The translations under genes were made by a program, and so were the position numbers. Shown here piece after piece: positions 1-7,749 of a stretch of 58,940 nt of DNA. The notes below the pieces were generated by a model that saw only the letters and a program-made list of their open reading frames with translations, was not told the origin of the DNA and did no database searches. This DNA comes from an uncultured Coriobacteriaceae bacterium. Its GTDB lineage: Bacteria > Actinomycetota > Coriobacteriia > Coriobacteriales > Atopobiaceae. The stretch is from NCBI GenBank assembly GCA_902773995.1, contig CACYGL010000029.1, positions 1 to 58,940 on the forward strand. The letters run 5' to 3'. Numbering within the stretch: the first letter of the stretch is position 1; every line of letters begins with the position of its first letter.

Positions 1-18
1 GGCCGGCCGATCCGGCCC

Positions 19-348
19 TCAGGGTATCGGGTTCCCACATTCATCCGCACATGTACGGATGAATGTGGGAGGTGTTCGGATAAAGTTGATAATCAAGGAA
101 TAGATAATTGCCTGGAAGAGGCCGGGAATCTCTATATGGGTCATCCCCTCGACGAGCGATGGCACGAGGAAAAGCACGAGCACCAGTATCGAGATGGCCA
201 CGCCCTCCCAACGCTGGGTCATGATGCATCGGATGAGCGTGACGAGAACGAGCGCCCTGAGGATCGAATAGAGGATGAAGGCGCGGCGATTGAGCGCGAT
301 GCGGTCTTTAAGACGACGAACGATTGATTGGAGCCTGCCCTTTGGCAT
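19..348 (-). pseudogene. Truncated integral membrane protein, family not recognised
   Basis: The 109-residue reading frame starts at ATG 348 with an AGGGAA-type ribosome site. It has a basic N-terminus and hydrophobic segments near residues 24-42, 48-66 and 74-90. The last 20 or so residues are encoded by a near-perfect palindrome at 34-69 and do not look like membrane-protein sequence, so the frame seems to run out of the original gene into a repeat. The N-terminal part (positively charged start, then a pro-Glu-Ile-Pro-like stretch before the third segment) reminds me of larger multi-spanning proteins of about 200 residues, which would make this a truncated remnant. I cannot name the family; it could also be a genuine short protein. 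Confidence 0.45.
34..69. repeat. 36-bp near-perfect palindrome
   Basis: The two arms (CCCACATTCATCCG and CGGATGAATGTGGG) are exact inverted repeats around a central CACATGTA. The element forms the 3' end of the truncated membrane-protein frame on the minus strand. It could act as a terminator-like hairpin, but no T-run follows on either strand. Confidence 0.7.
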
Positions 349-497
349 GAGACGTTCCCTTCACGGTTCAACATGTGATGAAAGTAATCCTAGCCTACGC
401 AGAGAAGGTCCAAGAGACTCTTCTCGCCAATGCCCAGGCTGGCGCCAAATTGCCTCCCTTTTTCGGCTTCGTCGAGAATTACTATGGAGCGTGAACG

Positions 498-535
498 TGC
501 CGCGCATTCGGTGGGTAATAACCGAATGCGCGGCA
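498..535. repeat. Palindrome with GCCGCG ends between divergent genes
   Basis: A 14-bp perfect inverted repeat (TGCCGCGCATTCGG / CCGAATGCGCGGCA) with a 10-nt loop. The ends and the ATTCGG core resemble the larger GCCGCG palindromes near 24.8 and 58.6 kb, so it may be a short member of that family. It lies just upstream of the gene starting at 578; no T-run follows. Confidence 0.6.
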
Positions 536-577
536 TAGCACAGGGTTCCGACACCCGTTCAAGAGGGGGTATCGTTC

Positions 578-1361
578 ATGGATGAGAACAGCATGGAGCC
601 GGTTGTGGTTCCAACGCCTGTGAAGAAGGAAGCTCCGATCATTCAGGCGAGGCTGCGTCACAAGATTCTCAAGATGCCGGAGGAGTCCTGGAAGGCGAGC
701 GGCATTCGCATCTTTGGCCGCAAGATTCGCTCGCTGGTCTACACCACCGACCTCGCGGTCATCAAGAACTGCGACGCAGACGCCGTCTTCGCCGTCTACC
801 CCTTCACGCCGCAGCAGTCCATCTCCGAGGCAATCATCGATGCTCCCAGTGTTTTGCGGCATCGGCGGTGGCACAACGCGTGGCGTTCGCACGGTGACCC
901 TCGCGCACGACGTGGAATGCCAGGGTGCCATGGGCGTGGTTCTCAACTCGCCCATCTCCAACGTCAACCTCCGTGCCGTGTCTCTCGCAATTGACATTCC
1001 TACGGTCATCACCGTTGTGAGCGCCGACACCGACATTGCCGCGCGAATCGATGCCGGTGCGGCAATCATCAACGTTGCTGGCGGCAAGGACACGCCGTGC
1101 ATCGTGAGCAAGATCCGCGAGAAGTTCCCAGACGTCCCCATCATCGCGTCGAGTGGCGGCACGGAGGAGTCCACGCGCGCCACGGTCGAGGCCGGCGCAA
1201 ACGCCGTCACATACACCCCTCCCGCGCCAGCCATTCTCTTCAAGCAGATGATGGCCCAGTACCGCAGCCCCGCTGCAACCACAGAGCAGCCTCAGCACAC
1301 CGCGCTCGAGGTGCTCCAGGCGGCTGGGCTCTGGCACGATCAGAACGGGCAGAGTCACTAA
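578..1361 (+). pseudogene. Frameshifted TIM-barrel-like 'hydrolase' family protein
   Basis: Two reading frames together encode one protein. The first (ATG 578, ribosome site GAGGGGG) runs to about residue 88, ending ...AIIDA. The second picks up near 843 with LPVFCGIGGGTT and continues to TAA 1361. The second half has the repeated glycine pattern of a phosphate-binding beta/alpha barrel (GAAIINVAGGKDTP, then PIIASSGGTEES, then GANAVTYTPP), as in HisF/NanE-like proteins; relatives in Firmicutes are usually just called hydrolase. The junction needs a net shift of one base, and about two codons seem missing. The substrate is unknown. This is either a true pseudogene or a sequence error; a programmed shift is unlikely because no slippery heptamer is present. 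Confidence 0.7.
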
Positions 1362-1534
1362 GAGTACGACCTCGCGCATAGACGGACGCATCATCTACCT
1401 TTCCGCTACAAGCGCCGCCTAGACAGGGCGGGCGCTATACTTGCAACCCGAGTATGGTCGCGGAAGGCGGCGCGCAGGACGCGTCGTTTGTGGCCGCGGC
1501 CAGATGCGCCCCCAGGGCGCGGAAGGAGCACCAC

Positions 1535-2851
1535 ATGGCACAGCGGGTTCAGGGAACCGAGGACCTCTTCGGTGGATACATGCGCGCGTGGCAGCACATG
1601 CAGGACGTGGCGCGCGACCTCTTTGGCGCGTACGGCTTCGACATGGTCGAGACGCCAGCAATCGAGCAGGTAGACACGTTCGTGCACGGCATCGGCGAGT
1701 CGACTGACGTCGTGCGTAAGGAGATGTTCCGCATCGTCTCCGGCGCGCTCTTCGAGAACCTGCTCGAGCAGGGCTCTGAGGCTGGCCTCAAGCCCAAGCA
1801 GCGCCTGGCCATGCGTCCCGAGGGTACTGCCGGCGTGGTGCGCGCGGCGGTCGAGAACAACATGGTTCCTCAGGGCGCCGCACCTGCCAAGCTGTGGTAC
1901 GCCGAGGCAATGTTCCGTGGTGAGCGTCCCCAGAAGGGCCGTCTCCGCCAGTTCCACCAGGTGGGCGTCGAATGGCTTGGCGCCGCGGACCCGGCGGCGG
2001 ACGCCGAGTGCATCATCATGCTCATGGAGTACTACAAGCGCCTTGGCTTTGACCCCTCCCGCCTGCGCCTCTCCATCAACTCGATGGGTGACGCTGCGTG
2101 CCGCCCCGCATATCGCGAGAAGGTCCGCCAGTTCATTCTCGACCACGCGGACGAGATGTGCGAGGACTGCCTCGAGCGCGCGGAGATCAATCCCCTGCGC
2201 AGCTTCGACTGCAAGAACGACCACTGCCGCGAGGTCATGCGCGACGCCCCTCTCGCTAAGGACAACCTCTGTGACGACTGTGCCGAGCACTATGCCCAGG
2301 TGAAACGCTACCTCGATGCCGCAGGCGTCTCTTACGTTGAGGACCCCACCCTTGTGCGCGGCCTCGACTACTACACCCGCACGGTCTTCGAGGTTGAGGC
2401 CGTGGACGGTGGCGTTGGCGCAATCGGCGGCGGCGGTCGCTACGACGGCCTCATGGAGCTCGAGGGCGGAAAGCCCACCCCCGGCATCGGCTTCGCGGTG
2501 GGCTTCGAGCGCATTGCCCTCGCGCTTGCTGCACAGGGTGGCTCGCTCGAGACTCCCCAGCCGGGCTGCGTCTACGTGGCAGGGACCTCTGCGGACGAGC
2601 GCGAGGCGGTCTTCTCGGCCACGCTTGCGCTTCGTCAGGCGGGCGTTCGCACCGAGGCCGACTACCAGGGTCGTTCGCTCAAGAGCCAGTTCAAGCAGGC
2701 CGACAAGCTCGGCGCTCGCGTGTGCGTGGTCATCGGGCCCGACGAGGTGGCGGCCAATGCCGTGACCCTGCGCGACATGGAGACGCACGAGCAGACCCAG
2801 GTGCCCGTCGAGGCGCTTGTCCCTGCGGTGAGCGCACGACTGGCGCGGTAG
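1535..2851 (+). CDS. hisS: Histidyl-tRNA synthetase
   Basis: 438 residues, normal for the class II histidine enzyme, which attaches histidine to tRNA-His in the cytoplasm. Visible signatures: RPEGTAGVVRA at 94-104, class II motif 2 FRGERPQKGRLRQF at 127-140, the histidine-specific LVRGLDYYT at 273-281, and motif 3 GIGFAVGFERI at 317-327. Six cysteines between 209 and 249 (MCEDC, FDCKNDHC, LCDDC) form the insertion seen in the bacterial type with possible metal binding. ATG 1535 is chosen because GGAAGGAG precedes it and the protein then begins MAQRVQGTEDL, as in homologues; earlier in-frame starts would add a non-homologous tail. It stands alone here, without the aspS often found next to it. 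I saw no T-box motif upstream. Confidence 0.97.
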   Translation: MAQRVQGTEDLFGGYMRAWQHMQDVARDLFGAYGFDMVETPAIEQVDTFVHGIGESTDVVRKEMFRIVSGALFENLLEQGSEAGLKPKQRLAMRPEGTAGVVRAAVENNMVPQGAAPAKLWYAEAMFRGERPQKGRLRQFHQVGVEWLGAADPAADAECIIMLMEYYKRLGFDPSRLRLSINSMGDAACRPAYREKVRQFILDHADEMCEDCLERAEINPLRSFDCKNDHCREVMRDAPLAKDNLCDDCAEHYAQVKRYLDAAGVSYVEDPTLVRGLDYYTRTVFEVEAVDGGVGAIGGGGRYDGLMELEGGKPTPGIGFAVGFERIALALAAQGGSLETPQPGCVYVAGTSADEREAVFSATLALRQAGVRTEADYQGRSLKSQFKQADKLGARVCVVIGPDEVAANAVTLRDMETHEQTQVPVEALVPAVSARLAR

Positions 2852-2956
2852 CGCCAGCACCTGACGGCGCCGCAAGCCCAGCGCTTGGCGAGGCCGGAAG
2901 TTCCGTGTCCCGCGCAGCGGGAAGTACCGTGTCCAGCGCCGCCAATGTTGAGCTTT
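2852..2956. other. Start of the hisS-PrsW intergenic gap (2852-3212)
   Basis: The 361-bp gap between the hisS stop and the broken PrsW-like gene holds no convincing gene. This first part shows nothing I recognise. The rest is a 61-bp-family hairpin unit, a MITE-like inverted repeat and the terminator of the minus-strand gene. Confidence 0.5.
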
Positions 2957-3015
2957 CGTACGAGATCCCGTCTAACGTGTGCCCTCCGGCGTCATTTTGG
3001 CGCCAGAGGGCACAT
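2957..3015. repeat. Single copy of the 61-bp hairpin repeat family
   Basis: Begins with the family hallmark TCGTACG and contains the stem GTGCCCTC...GAGGGCAC around GGCGTCATTTTGGCGCC. Orientation matches the tandem array at 3972-4281. Confidence 0.6.
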
Positions 3016-3109
3016 TTCTTCTCGCATGCTGGAGGCACCTCGGGTACCCATCCCCGTGTTCAGCATCGTCTGCTGTGCCAAGCGCGCCCTGCTGTGGCCC
3101 CTCGCGAAG

Positions 3110-3182
3110 TTTATCGCTTATTCTTAAAATGGTGCTGCGTTTCCGCAGGTCGACGAGATCGTTTTTAAGAAATGGCGATAAA
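3110..3182. repeat. MITE-like inverted repeat
   Basis: A 73-bp segment bounded by imperfect 20-bp inverted repeats (TTTATCGC-TTATTCTTAAAA and its partner ending AAGAAATGGCGATAAA). It is AT-richer than its surroundings, with a small CTGCG/CGCAG hairpin inside. It could be a miniature mobile element or a long bidirectional terminator. No target-site duplication is obvious. Confidence 0.45.
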
Positions 3183-3211
3183 AAGGCAAGCGGCGCGAGA
3201 GATGCGCCGCT
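3181..3211 (-). terminator. Rho-independent terminator after the PrsW-like gene
   Basis: Read on the minus strand, GCGGCG and CGCCGC pair around a 9-nt loop and are followed by TTGCCTTTTTAT. It starts just after the stop codon of the minus-strand gene. Confidence 0.75.
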
Positions 3212-3212
3212 G

Positions 3213-3925
3213 CTACGCGAAGCGCCGGTCGTGCTTGGCCGCCGAGCGTACCACGAGGAACACAATCACGTAGATCACGGCGACTACTAGCAGAAACGTG
3301 CCGTCTCCGTAGTTTGCCAGCGTGGCGGTGGCGTCGTAGAGCCCGTGCAGCATGGCCGAGAGCGCAAAGCCAATAACAACGCACAGCGCGGACCCAATGC
3401 GGTGACCGCGCACGACGAGGTACTTGGCCTCCCCGTAGAGCATGCCAAACAGCACGGCAAAGCCCATGTGAGCGGGTATCGCCATGACCGCTCGACTCAT
3501 GAGCACGCCCGTGCCGCGTTTTCCATGGCCGCAAAGCCGAGCGAGGTGAAGACCGCGTACACTACGCCGTCGTAGCGGCAGTTAAACGCTTGGTTGTTCC
3601 ACGTGGCGCGTCCCATGAGGATGTACTTGCATGCCTCCTCGATGACGCCCACGACCACGAAGTCAGACAGGAGCTCAAAGCCGAGCGTGTTCTCCCTGAG
3701 GCCGGACAGAAGGCCATAGACGGACATTCCCACCTGCTCGAATATGCCAGCGAGAAATGCCGCCAGCACCCCCTGCAGGATGAGGTGCGTAAGAAGCCCC
3801 GCAGGCTCCTTCTCCAAGGGGTCGAGGTTGTAGACGTAGCGCATGAGGACGACCGCCGGACCGATGGCCAGGACGAGAAAGAACAGCAGGTAGAGTGTCA
3901 GACCGTCTGCCAGAAGGAAGAACAT
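3213..3925 (-). pseudogene. Broken PrsW-type intramembrane protease
   Basis: Two frames reconstitute a multi-spanning protein with the PrsW family marks: VIEEACKY (EExxK motif), GFAAMEN, and IPAHMGFAV (the third conserved histidine motif). Known members are membrane glutamic proteases, for example for anti-sigma factors. ATG 3925 has GGAAAGG upstream. Frame 1 ends in ...GFAAMENAARACS at about 3506, and frame 2 continues with VLMSRAVMAIPAH. Family members have roughly 10-15 more residues between these motifs, so the break looks like a short deletion as well as a frameshift. The C-terminus carries three further hydrophobic segments and a basic tail. If the break is real the protease cannot be made. 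Confidence 0.75.
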
Positions 3926-3971
3926 GGTGCACCTTTCCGCGAAGTCTCTGCTGGTTGAAGGGTACCCCATA

Positions 3972-4281
3972 GCTGAGAAAAAGCACCCTCCGGCGAGAAT
4001 TCGGCGCCGGAAGGCGCGTCTCGTACGGAATCCCGTCGGGAACCGGTCCCCCGGCGTCAATTCCTCGCCGGAGGGCGCGTCTCGTACGTGATTGATGCGG
4101 CAACGCACCTTCCGGCGTCAATTCTTCTCCGAAGGTCATATTTCCGCAGGAGGGGAGAAGGAAACCCCGCTGTGGCGTCATTTCTTCTCCGGAAGGGGCG
4201 TTTCGTACGTGATTGCCTCGGGAACCCCTGCTGCGGCGTCAAATCCGCGCTGGAAGGCCCTTTTCGTACGGAATCCCGTAT
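3972..4281. repeat. Tandem array of about five 61-bp hairpin units
   Basis: The marker (T)CGTACG occurs at 4021, 4082, 4203 and 4264, exactly 61 bp or 122 bp apart, with a degenerate copy between 4082 and 4203 and another before 4021. Each unit carries a stem of the type CCGGCG...CGCCGG or CTTCCGGCG...CCGGAAGG. 61 is not a multiple of 3, so the short open frames through it are not coding. It fills the gap between two minus-strand genes. Confidence 0.8.
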
Positions 4282-5661
4282 CTACGCTGCGGCGGGCATC
4301 CTCCGCACGTCGTCGGCGGGCGTGAGGCCCAGGAGCTGTGCGGGCTTGCTGTCGGGAAACTCGGGGCGCCTGCGCTGCCAGACGCTTATCGCCAGGGTCC
4401 ATAGCGGCAGCAGGTAGCAGAACGTTGCCGCCACGATGCTCAGTGCCGGTGCCCCCACGCTCGAGAGCACGGCTACGTTGGAGATTGACCACGGCACGAG
4501 CGGGCTTACGATGACCACGCTGTTCTCGAGGTCAAGCGCGAGGGCACTCCCCGTGCCCTCGGTACGACGGCACAGCTGGTCGGTGAGCATGATGGCAAGC
4601 GTCTGGTTGCACGCGACCATGCACGAGACCACGCTCGTCGCAAGCACCCCAATGAACGGGGTGGAACGGCGCGAGAAGCCCGTGACCAGCCCCACGGCGC
4701 CATCGAGCAGCCCAGTCCTCTTGAAGATGCCCGCATAGGTGGACGAGACGCCCACCACGAGCGTCACGTTGGACATCGAGACGACCCCGCCGCCGTCGAT
4801 GAGCGGCGCCACCGCAGGATCTGCGGCATGATAGCCAAAGACGAGAAGTTGCGGAAGGTCAGCAGGCGAGACCCCCTGCACCCCAACGCACACCACACAT
4901 GCCACGCCCAGGCTTACCGCCATGGCAACCAGCACATTCACGCGGGCGAGTGAGAGCGCCACGACCAGCGCCGCCGGGAGGATCACAAGCCAAGAAAGCG
5001 AGAACTTCTCGGCTAGCGCCGCCGCTACGCCTGCTGCGCTTGAACCTCCCTTTGTCTGCATGCCCATCGCGAGGTACGCAGCGCAGGCGACGAGAAACGG
5101 CACGAGGCCGGTACGCAGCATGCGACGCACGTTGTCGTAGAGGCTCGTGCCCGTGAGCTTTGACACCAGGACGGCGCTTCCCGAGAGCGGGGAGCAGCGG
5201 TCTCCAAAGTAGCAGCCGGCGAGCACCGCGCCACCGGTGACCAGCTCGTCTGCTCCCATGGCGTGCGCGACGGCCATGCAGATGACGCCCATCGTGGCTG
5301 CCGTGCCAAAGGCCGTGCCCATGAGGAGCGACATGAGGCAGCAGAGGAGAAACGCCGCAAGCACGGCGGCGGACGGCTGGACGAGCGAGGAGGACCAGCT
5401 CACGATTGCGGCGATGGTGCCGGAGGCGCGCCATGCCGCGGCAAGCGCTCCCGCAACCACAAAGAGGGCGAGCATGGAGGCAACGGAGCGCATGGATGAC
5501 GCGCCGGCACGCAGCAGCTCGGGGAGTCTGGCGCCATGGTGCATGCCGTAGCCGAGGAAGAGCACAAGCCCGGCCGCGAGTATTGCTGCCAGGGGAATCC
5601 CAAAGGCAGTGCCCGCCACGAGCATCCCCGCAAACACCCCAAGCGTTGCCGTCTCTGCCAT
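4282..5661 (-). CDS. nhaC: NhaC-family Na+/H+ antiporter
   Basis: 459 residues with about 11-12 hydrophobic segments: an inner-membrane secondary transporter. The stretch GDRCSPLSGSA (residues 153-163) is the hallmark of the NhaC family, whose members exchange Na+ for H+ or, in some relatives, malate/lactate pairs or amino acids, so the substrate is not certain. I chose ATG 5661 (MAETATLGVF) because AAGGACGAGGG precedes it; an upstream in-frame start at 5715 would add 18 charged residues with no good ribosome site. It is divergent from a LysR gene 182 bp away, which may control it. It ends just beside the 61-bp repeat array, with no clear terminator. Confidence 0.85.
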   Translation of the reverse strand: MAETATLGVFAGMLVAGTAFGIPLAAILAAGLVLFLGYGMHHGARLPELLRAGASSMRSVASMLALFVVAGALAAAWRASGTIAAIVSWSSSLVQPSAAVLAAFLLCCLMSLLMGTAFGTAATMGVICMAVAHAMGADELVTGGAVLAGCYFGDRCSPLSGSAVLVSKLTGTSLYDNVRRMLRTGLVPFLVACAAYLAMGMQTKGGSSAAGVAAALAEKFSLSWLVILPAALVVALSLARVNVLVAMAVSLGVACVVCVGVQGVSPADLPQLLVFGYHAADPAVAPLIDGGGVVSMSNVTLVVGVSSTYAGIFKRTGLLDGAVGLVTGFSRRSTPFIGVLATSVVSCMVACNQTLAIMLTDQLCRRTEGTGSALALDLENSVVIVSPLVPWSISNVAVLSSVGAPALSIVAATFCYLLPLWTLAISVWQRRRPEFPDSKPAQLLGLTPADDVRRMPAAA

Positions 5662-5721
5662 GTCCCTCGTCCTTCTCAGCGCGTCCTTCCAAGGCATGAG
5701 AAACACTATGGACATATGACA

Positions 5722-5762
5722 ACCAAGTCAAACTGATTAATATGGTATGAATCACCAAGTCA
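5722..5762. promoter_or_regulatory. Direct repeats in the nhaC-lysR divergent promoter region
   Basis: ACCAAGTCA occurs at 5722-5730 and again at 5754-5762, 32 bp apart (three helical turns), in an AT-rich stretch between the divergent genes. This is a plausible LysR binding region, inferred only from position and spacing. Confidence 0.35.
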
Positions 5763-5843
5763 TTTTGTAATATGGACTCAGCAGGAATAACGCGCAGTGG
5801 CGGGGCCGCTGCATGCATGAATTGCGCTGAGAGGTGCCGAGTC

Positions 5844-6785
5844 GTGAACTTTCAGACCATGGACTACTTTGTCGCCGTTGCCGAGGAACGAAGCTTCACG
5901 CGCGCGGCTGGCCTCATGCACGTGAGCCAGCAGACCCTCTCGGCAAGCGTTGCCGCCGCCGAGCGCGAGCTTGGGGTGAAGCTTGTCGAGCGCACCGTCC
6001 CGCTCTCGCTCACCTACGCGGGGGAGGAGTTTCTCGCCTATGCGCGGCGCTTCCAGGCCGAGCAGCGCGCCATGGGCCAGGAGTTCCGCGACATCGCGCA
6101 TAACGACCGAGGCAGGATTCGCGTGGGCGTCACCGCCACGCGCGGCCACATCATCATGCCGCGCGCCATTGCCATGTACCAGCGGGCGCACCCCCACATC
6201 TCCATCGCGCTCTTCGAGGGCGAGAACGACGAGCTTGTCGACGAGCTGGGGGAGGGCCGGCTCGACATGGTCGTGGCCACCGTCGCGGAGCGTGTACCAG
6301 GCCTCGAGGTGCACCAGCTCTTCCGAGAGGAGGTCGTGCTCATCGTTGCGCGGTCTCTGCTCGAGGACCTCTACGGTGACGAGGCGGAGCGCGTGGCCGC
6401 AGCCTGCGAGGCCACGGGTTCGATCGAAGGGCTTGCGGCTTGCCCGTTCCTTCTCATGGGCGAGAAGGACGTGCCGGGCGAGTTCTCGCGACGCAAGCTT
6501 GCCGAGGCGGGCATCTCGCCCGAGGTGCGCGTGGTGTCGAAGAACTCCGAGACGCTCATGGCCCTGGCGCTGCGTGGTGTTGGCGCGTGCTTTGTGCCCT
6601 CCGAGCTTGTCGCCACCTCCTTCGCCGATCCCGAGGCGGCTGGCATGCGCGTCATTCACCTGGGAGAGGAGATGAGCTACCCGCTCTCGGTGGCGTGGCG
6701 CTCCGCAGACCACGTGTGGTCGGCCGTTATCGGCTTTGACCAGGTGCTTCGCCAGCAGTTTGCCGACGGCTCCAGGATGACGTAG
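5844..6785 (+). CDS. LysR-family transcriptional regulator
   Basis: 313 residues, the usual LysR length. The N-terminal winged helix-turn-helix is at residues 1-60 (MDYFVAVAEERSFTRAA, then VSQQTLSASVAAAERELG), followed by a periplasmic-binding-protein-like effector domain. GTG 5844 is preferred (GAGAGGTG upstream, protein begins MNFQTMDYFVAVAEE); an upstream ATG at 5772 would add a tail not seen in the family. It is divergent from the NhaC-type antiporter, the usual arrangement for a regulator and its target. The effector is unknown. Confidence 0.88.
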   Translation: MNFQTMDYFVAVAEERSFTRAAGLMHVSQQTLSASVAAAERELGVKLVERTVPLSLTYAGEEFLAYARRFQAEQRAMGQEFRDIAHNDRGRIRVGVTATRGHIIMPRAIAMYQRAHPHISIALFEGENDELVDELGEGRLDMVVATVAERVPGLEVHQLFREEVVLIVARSLLEDLYGDEAERVAAACEATGSIEGLAACPFLLMGEKDVPGEFSRRKLAEAGISPEVRVVSKNSETLMALALRGVGACFVPSELVATSFADPEAAGMRVIHLGEEMSYPLSVAWRSADHVWSAVIGFDQVLRQQFADGSRMT

Positions 6786-6854
6786 GAGCTGGCTACGTTG
6801 CCGCGGGGGCAAGCCCTGCCGCAGAGGCTCTTCTCGCCCTAGAGGTGCCGCGGC

Positions 6855-6922
6855 GATACACATTCGTGCACGAATCTGTATCGCGCGCAGGTCGATACAG
6901 ATTCGGCATACGAATGTGTATC
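6855..6922. repeat. 68-bp double-hairpin repeat, copy 1
   Basis: Two hairpins in tandem: GATACACATTCG/CGAATCTGTATC, a GCGCGCAGGTC linker, then GATACAGATTCG/CGAATGTGTATC. The whole element is also an imperfect palindrome. The same 68-bp length occurs at 7617 and 11176. Confidence 0.85.
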
Positions 6923-6995
6923 AATTTCTCTCAAGTCGACTCACACGCCCGTCACATTAGCAGCCGGTAAGGTGAGCAGGTAGCGCGCATTTCAA

Positions 6996-7271
6996 TTACT
7001 GATAGAAGCGAGGCTCAATCCCCTCGTAAAACTCCACCCATTTGCTCACGATGTAGGCGTGGTTCTGGACGACAAAACGCTGGATGTCTCGTAGGTCCCT
7101 CTTCGAGAGGTCACCTGGTCGGGCAACGATGCACCCGCCGTTCTTGGTTAACCAGAATTTGGCGTCACCGTCTGCTGGGCGTCTTACGCCAACATGCACA
7201 TGGATTGGCTCGTTATTCTCGCCAGCCCAAAAGTACAGCACGAATGTGCCAAAGACGAGGATCTTTGGCAT
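6996..7271 (-). CDS. DUF4160-family small protein
   Basis: 91 residues. The order GTFVLYFWAGENNEPIHVHV, a charged GDAKFWL segment, and a C-terminal helix ending HAYIVSKWVEFYEG is the pattern of DUF4160 proteins, which are often found as one half of toxin-antitoxin-like pairs. The activity is not established. The start overlaps the upstream stop as TAATG, so it is translationally coupled to the 88-residue partner gene and made from the same message. No signal peptide or membrane segment. The two-gene module sits between two copies of the 68-bp repeat. Confidence 0.75.
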   Translation of the reverse strand: MPKILVFGTFVLYFWAGENNEPIHVHVGVRRPADGDAKFWLTKNGGCIVARPGDLSKRDLRDIQRFVVQNHAYIVSKWVEFYEGIEPRFYQ

Positions 7272-7537
7272 TATGCGATGTTCCCCTCGCCTGAGTGCCG
7301 CTCGGCCATATCGAAGATGAGGGGGGCGTTGTTGTGCAAGAAGTCCGTGAGAAACTCAAGCTCGGTCGTTGAGAATCCATCCACGTCCTTCCAGCGGCAC
7401 TGGGGGAGAAGGCAATCCGCTGAGTCGAGACCCCCATCTCTTGGGCGCTCGACAACCACGCGAACCGTCCCATCGGCCCGAGTGGCTGAGCAGGCTATTC
7501 TCGTCTCGTCATCTAAGCGGGCATATTCCCACAGCAT
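7271..7537 (-). CDS. Partner of the DUF4160 gene, unknown family
   Basis: 88 residues, starting at ATG 7537 behind a strong GGAGG site and ending in the TAATG overlap with the DUF4160 gene. It is acidic overall and has no membrane segment; the C-terminal half (residues 50-80, ending NNAPLIFDMAE) is predicted helical. DUF4160 genes are commonly paired with a DUF2442-type protein, but I cannot see a clear DUF2442 signature here, so I only call it the partner. It is presumably co-expressed with the downstream gene and may be its antagonist. Confidence 0.6.
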   Translation of the reverse strand: MLWEYARLDDETRIACSATRADGTVRVVVERPRDGGLDSADCLLPQCRWKDVDGFSTTELEFLTDFLHNNAPLIFDMAERHSGEGNIA

Positions 7538-7616
7538 GGCGGCCTCCTTCCGAAACTAGGAAAAGCATACCCAATGCTGCGCCATCCTTCTCATCGCTGC
7601 CGAATTGCCGCCTGGC

Positions 7617-7684
7617 GATACACGTTCGTGCACGAACCTGTATCGCGCGCAGGTCGATACAGGTTCGGCATACGAATGTGTATC
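7617..7684. repeat. 68-bp double-hairpin repeat, copy 2
   Basis: Same architecture and length as copy 1. Substitutions in hairpin 1 (ACGTTCG with CGAACCT) and hairpin 2 (CAGGTTCG) largely preserve the paired positions. It lies between the DUF4160 pair and the end of the MacB-like gene. Confidence 0.85.
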
Positions 7685-7749
7685 GACAGCCCAGAGGTGC
7701 ATCGGCAACCCAGACGTTGCGGCGCCGGCAGCGGAGGAACGGAGCAGCG

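Noticed and set aside
838..850. Programmed frameshift in the gene at 578-1361
   Set aside because: No slippery sequence or downstream stimulatory structure, and residues are missing at the junction.
1362..1534. T-box leader of hisS
   Set aside because: No T-box sequence of the AGGGTGGTACC type and no clear antiterminator; only weak GC hairpins.
1406..2875. Long open frame antisense to hisS
   Set aside because: It is the usual GC-rich shadow frame opposite a real gene; no homology-like pattern and no ribosome site. The same applies to antisense frames over pncB, rho, priA and others.
4057..4242. Small proteins with repeated ITYETRPPARN-like peptides in the repeat array
   Set aside because: The 61-bp period shifts frame each unit and there are no ribosome sites; these are chance frames through repeats.
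3972..4281. CRISPR array, because the period is 61 bp
   Set aside because: Whole units, not just a fixed repeat, are similar; no constant 28-37-bp repeat alternates with unique spacers, and no cas genes are near.
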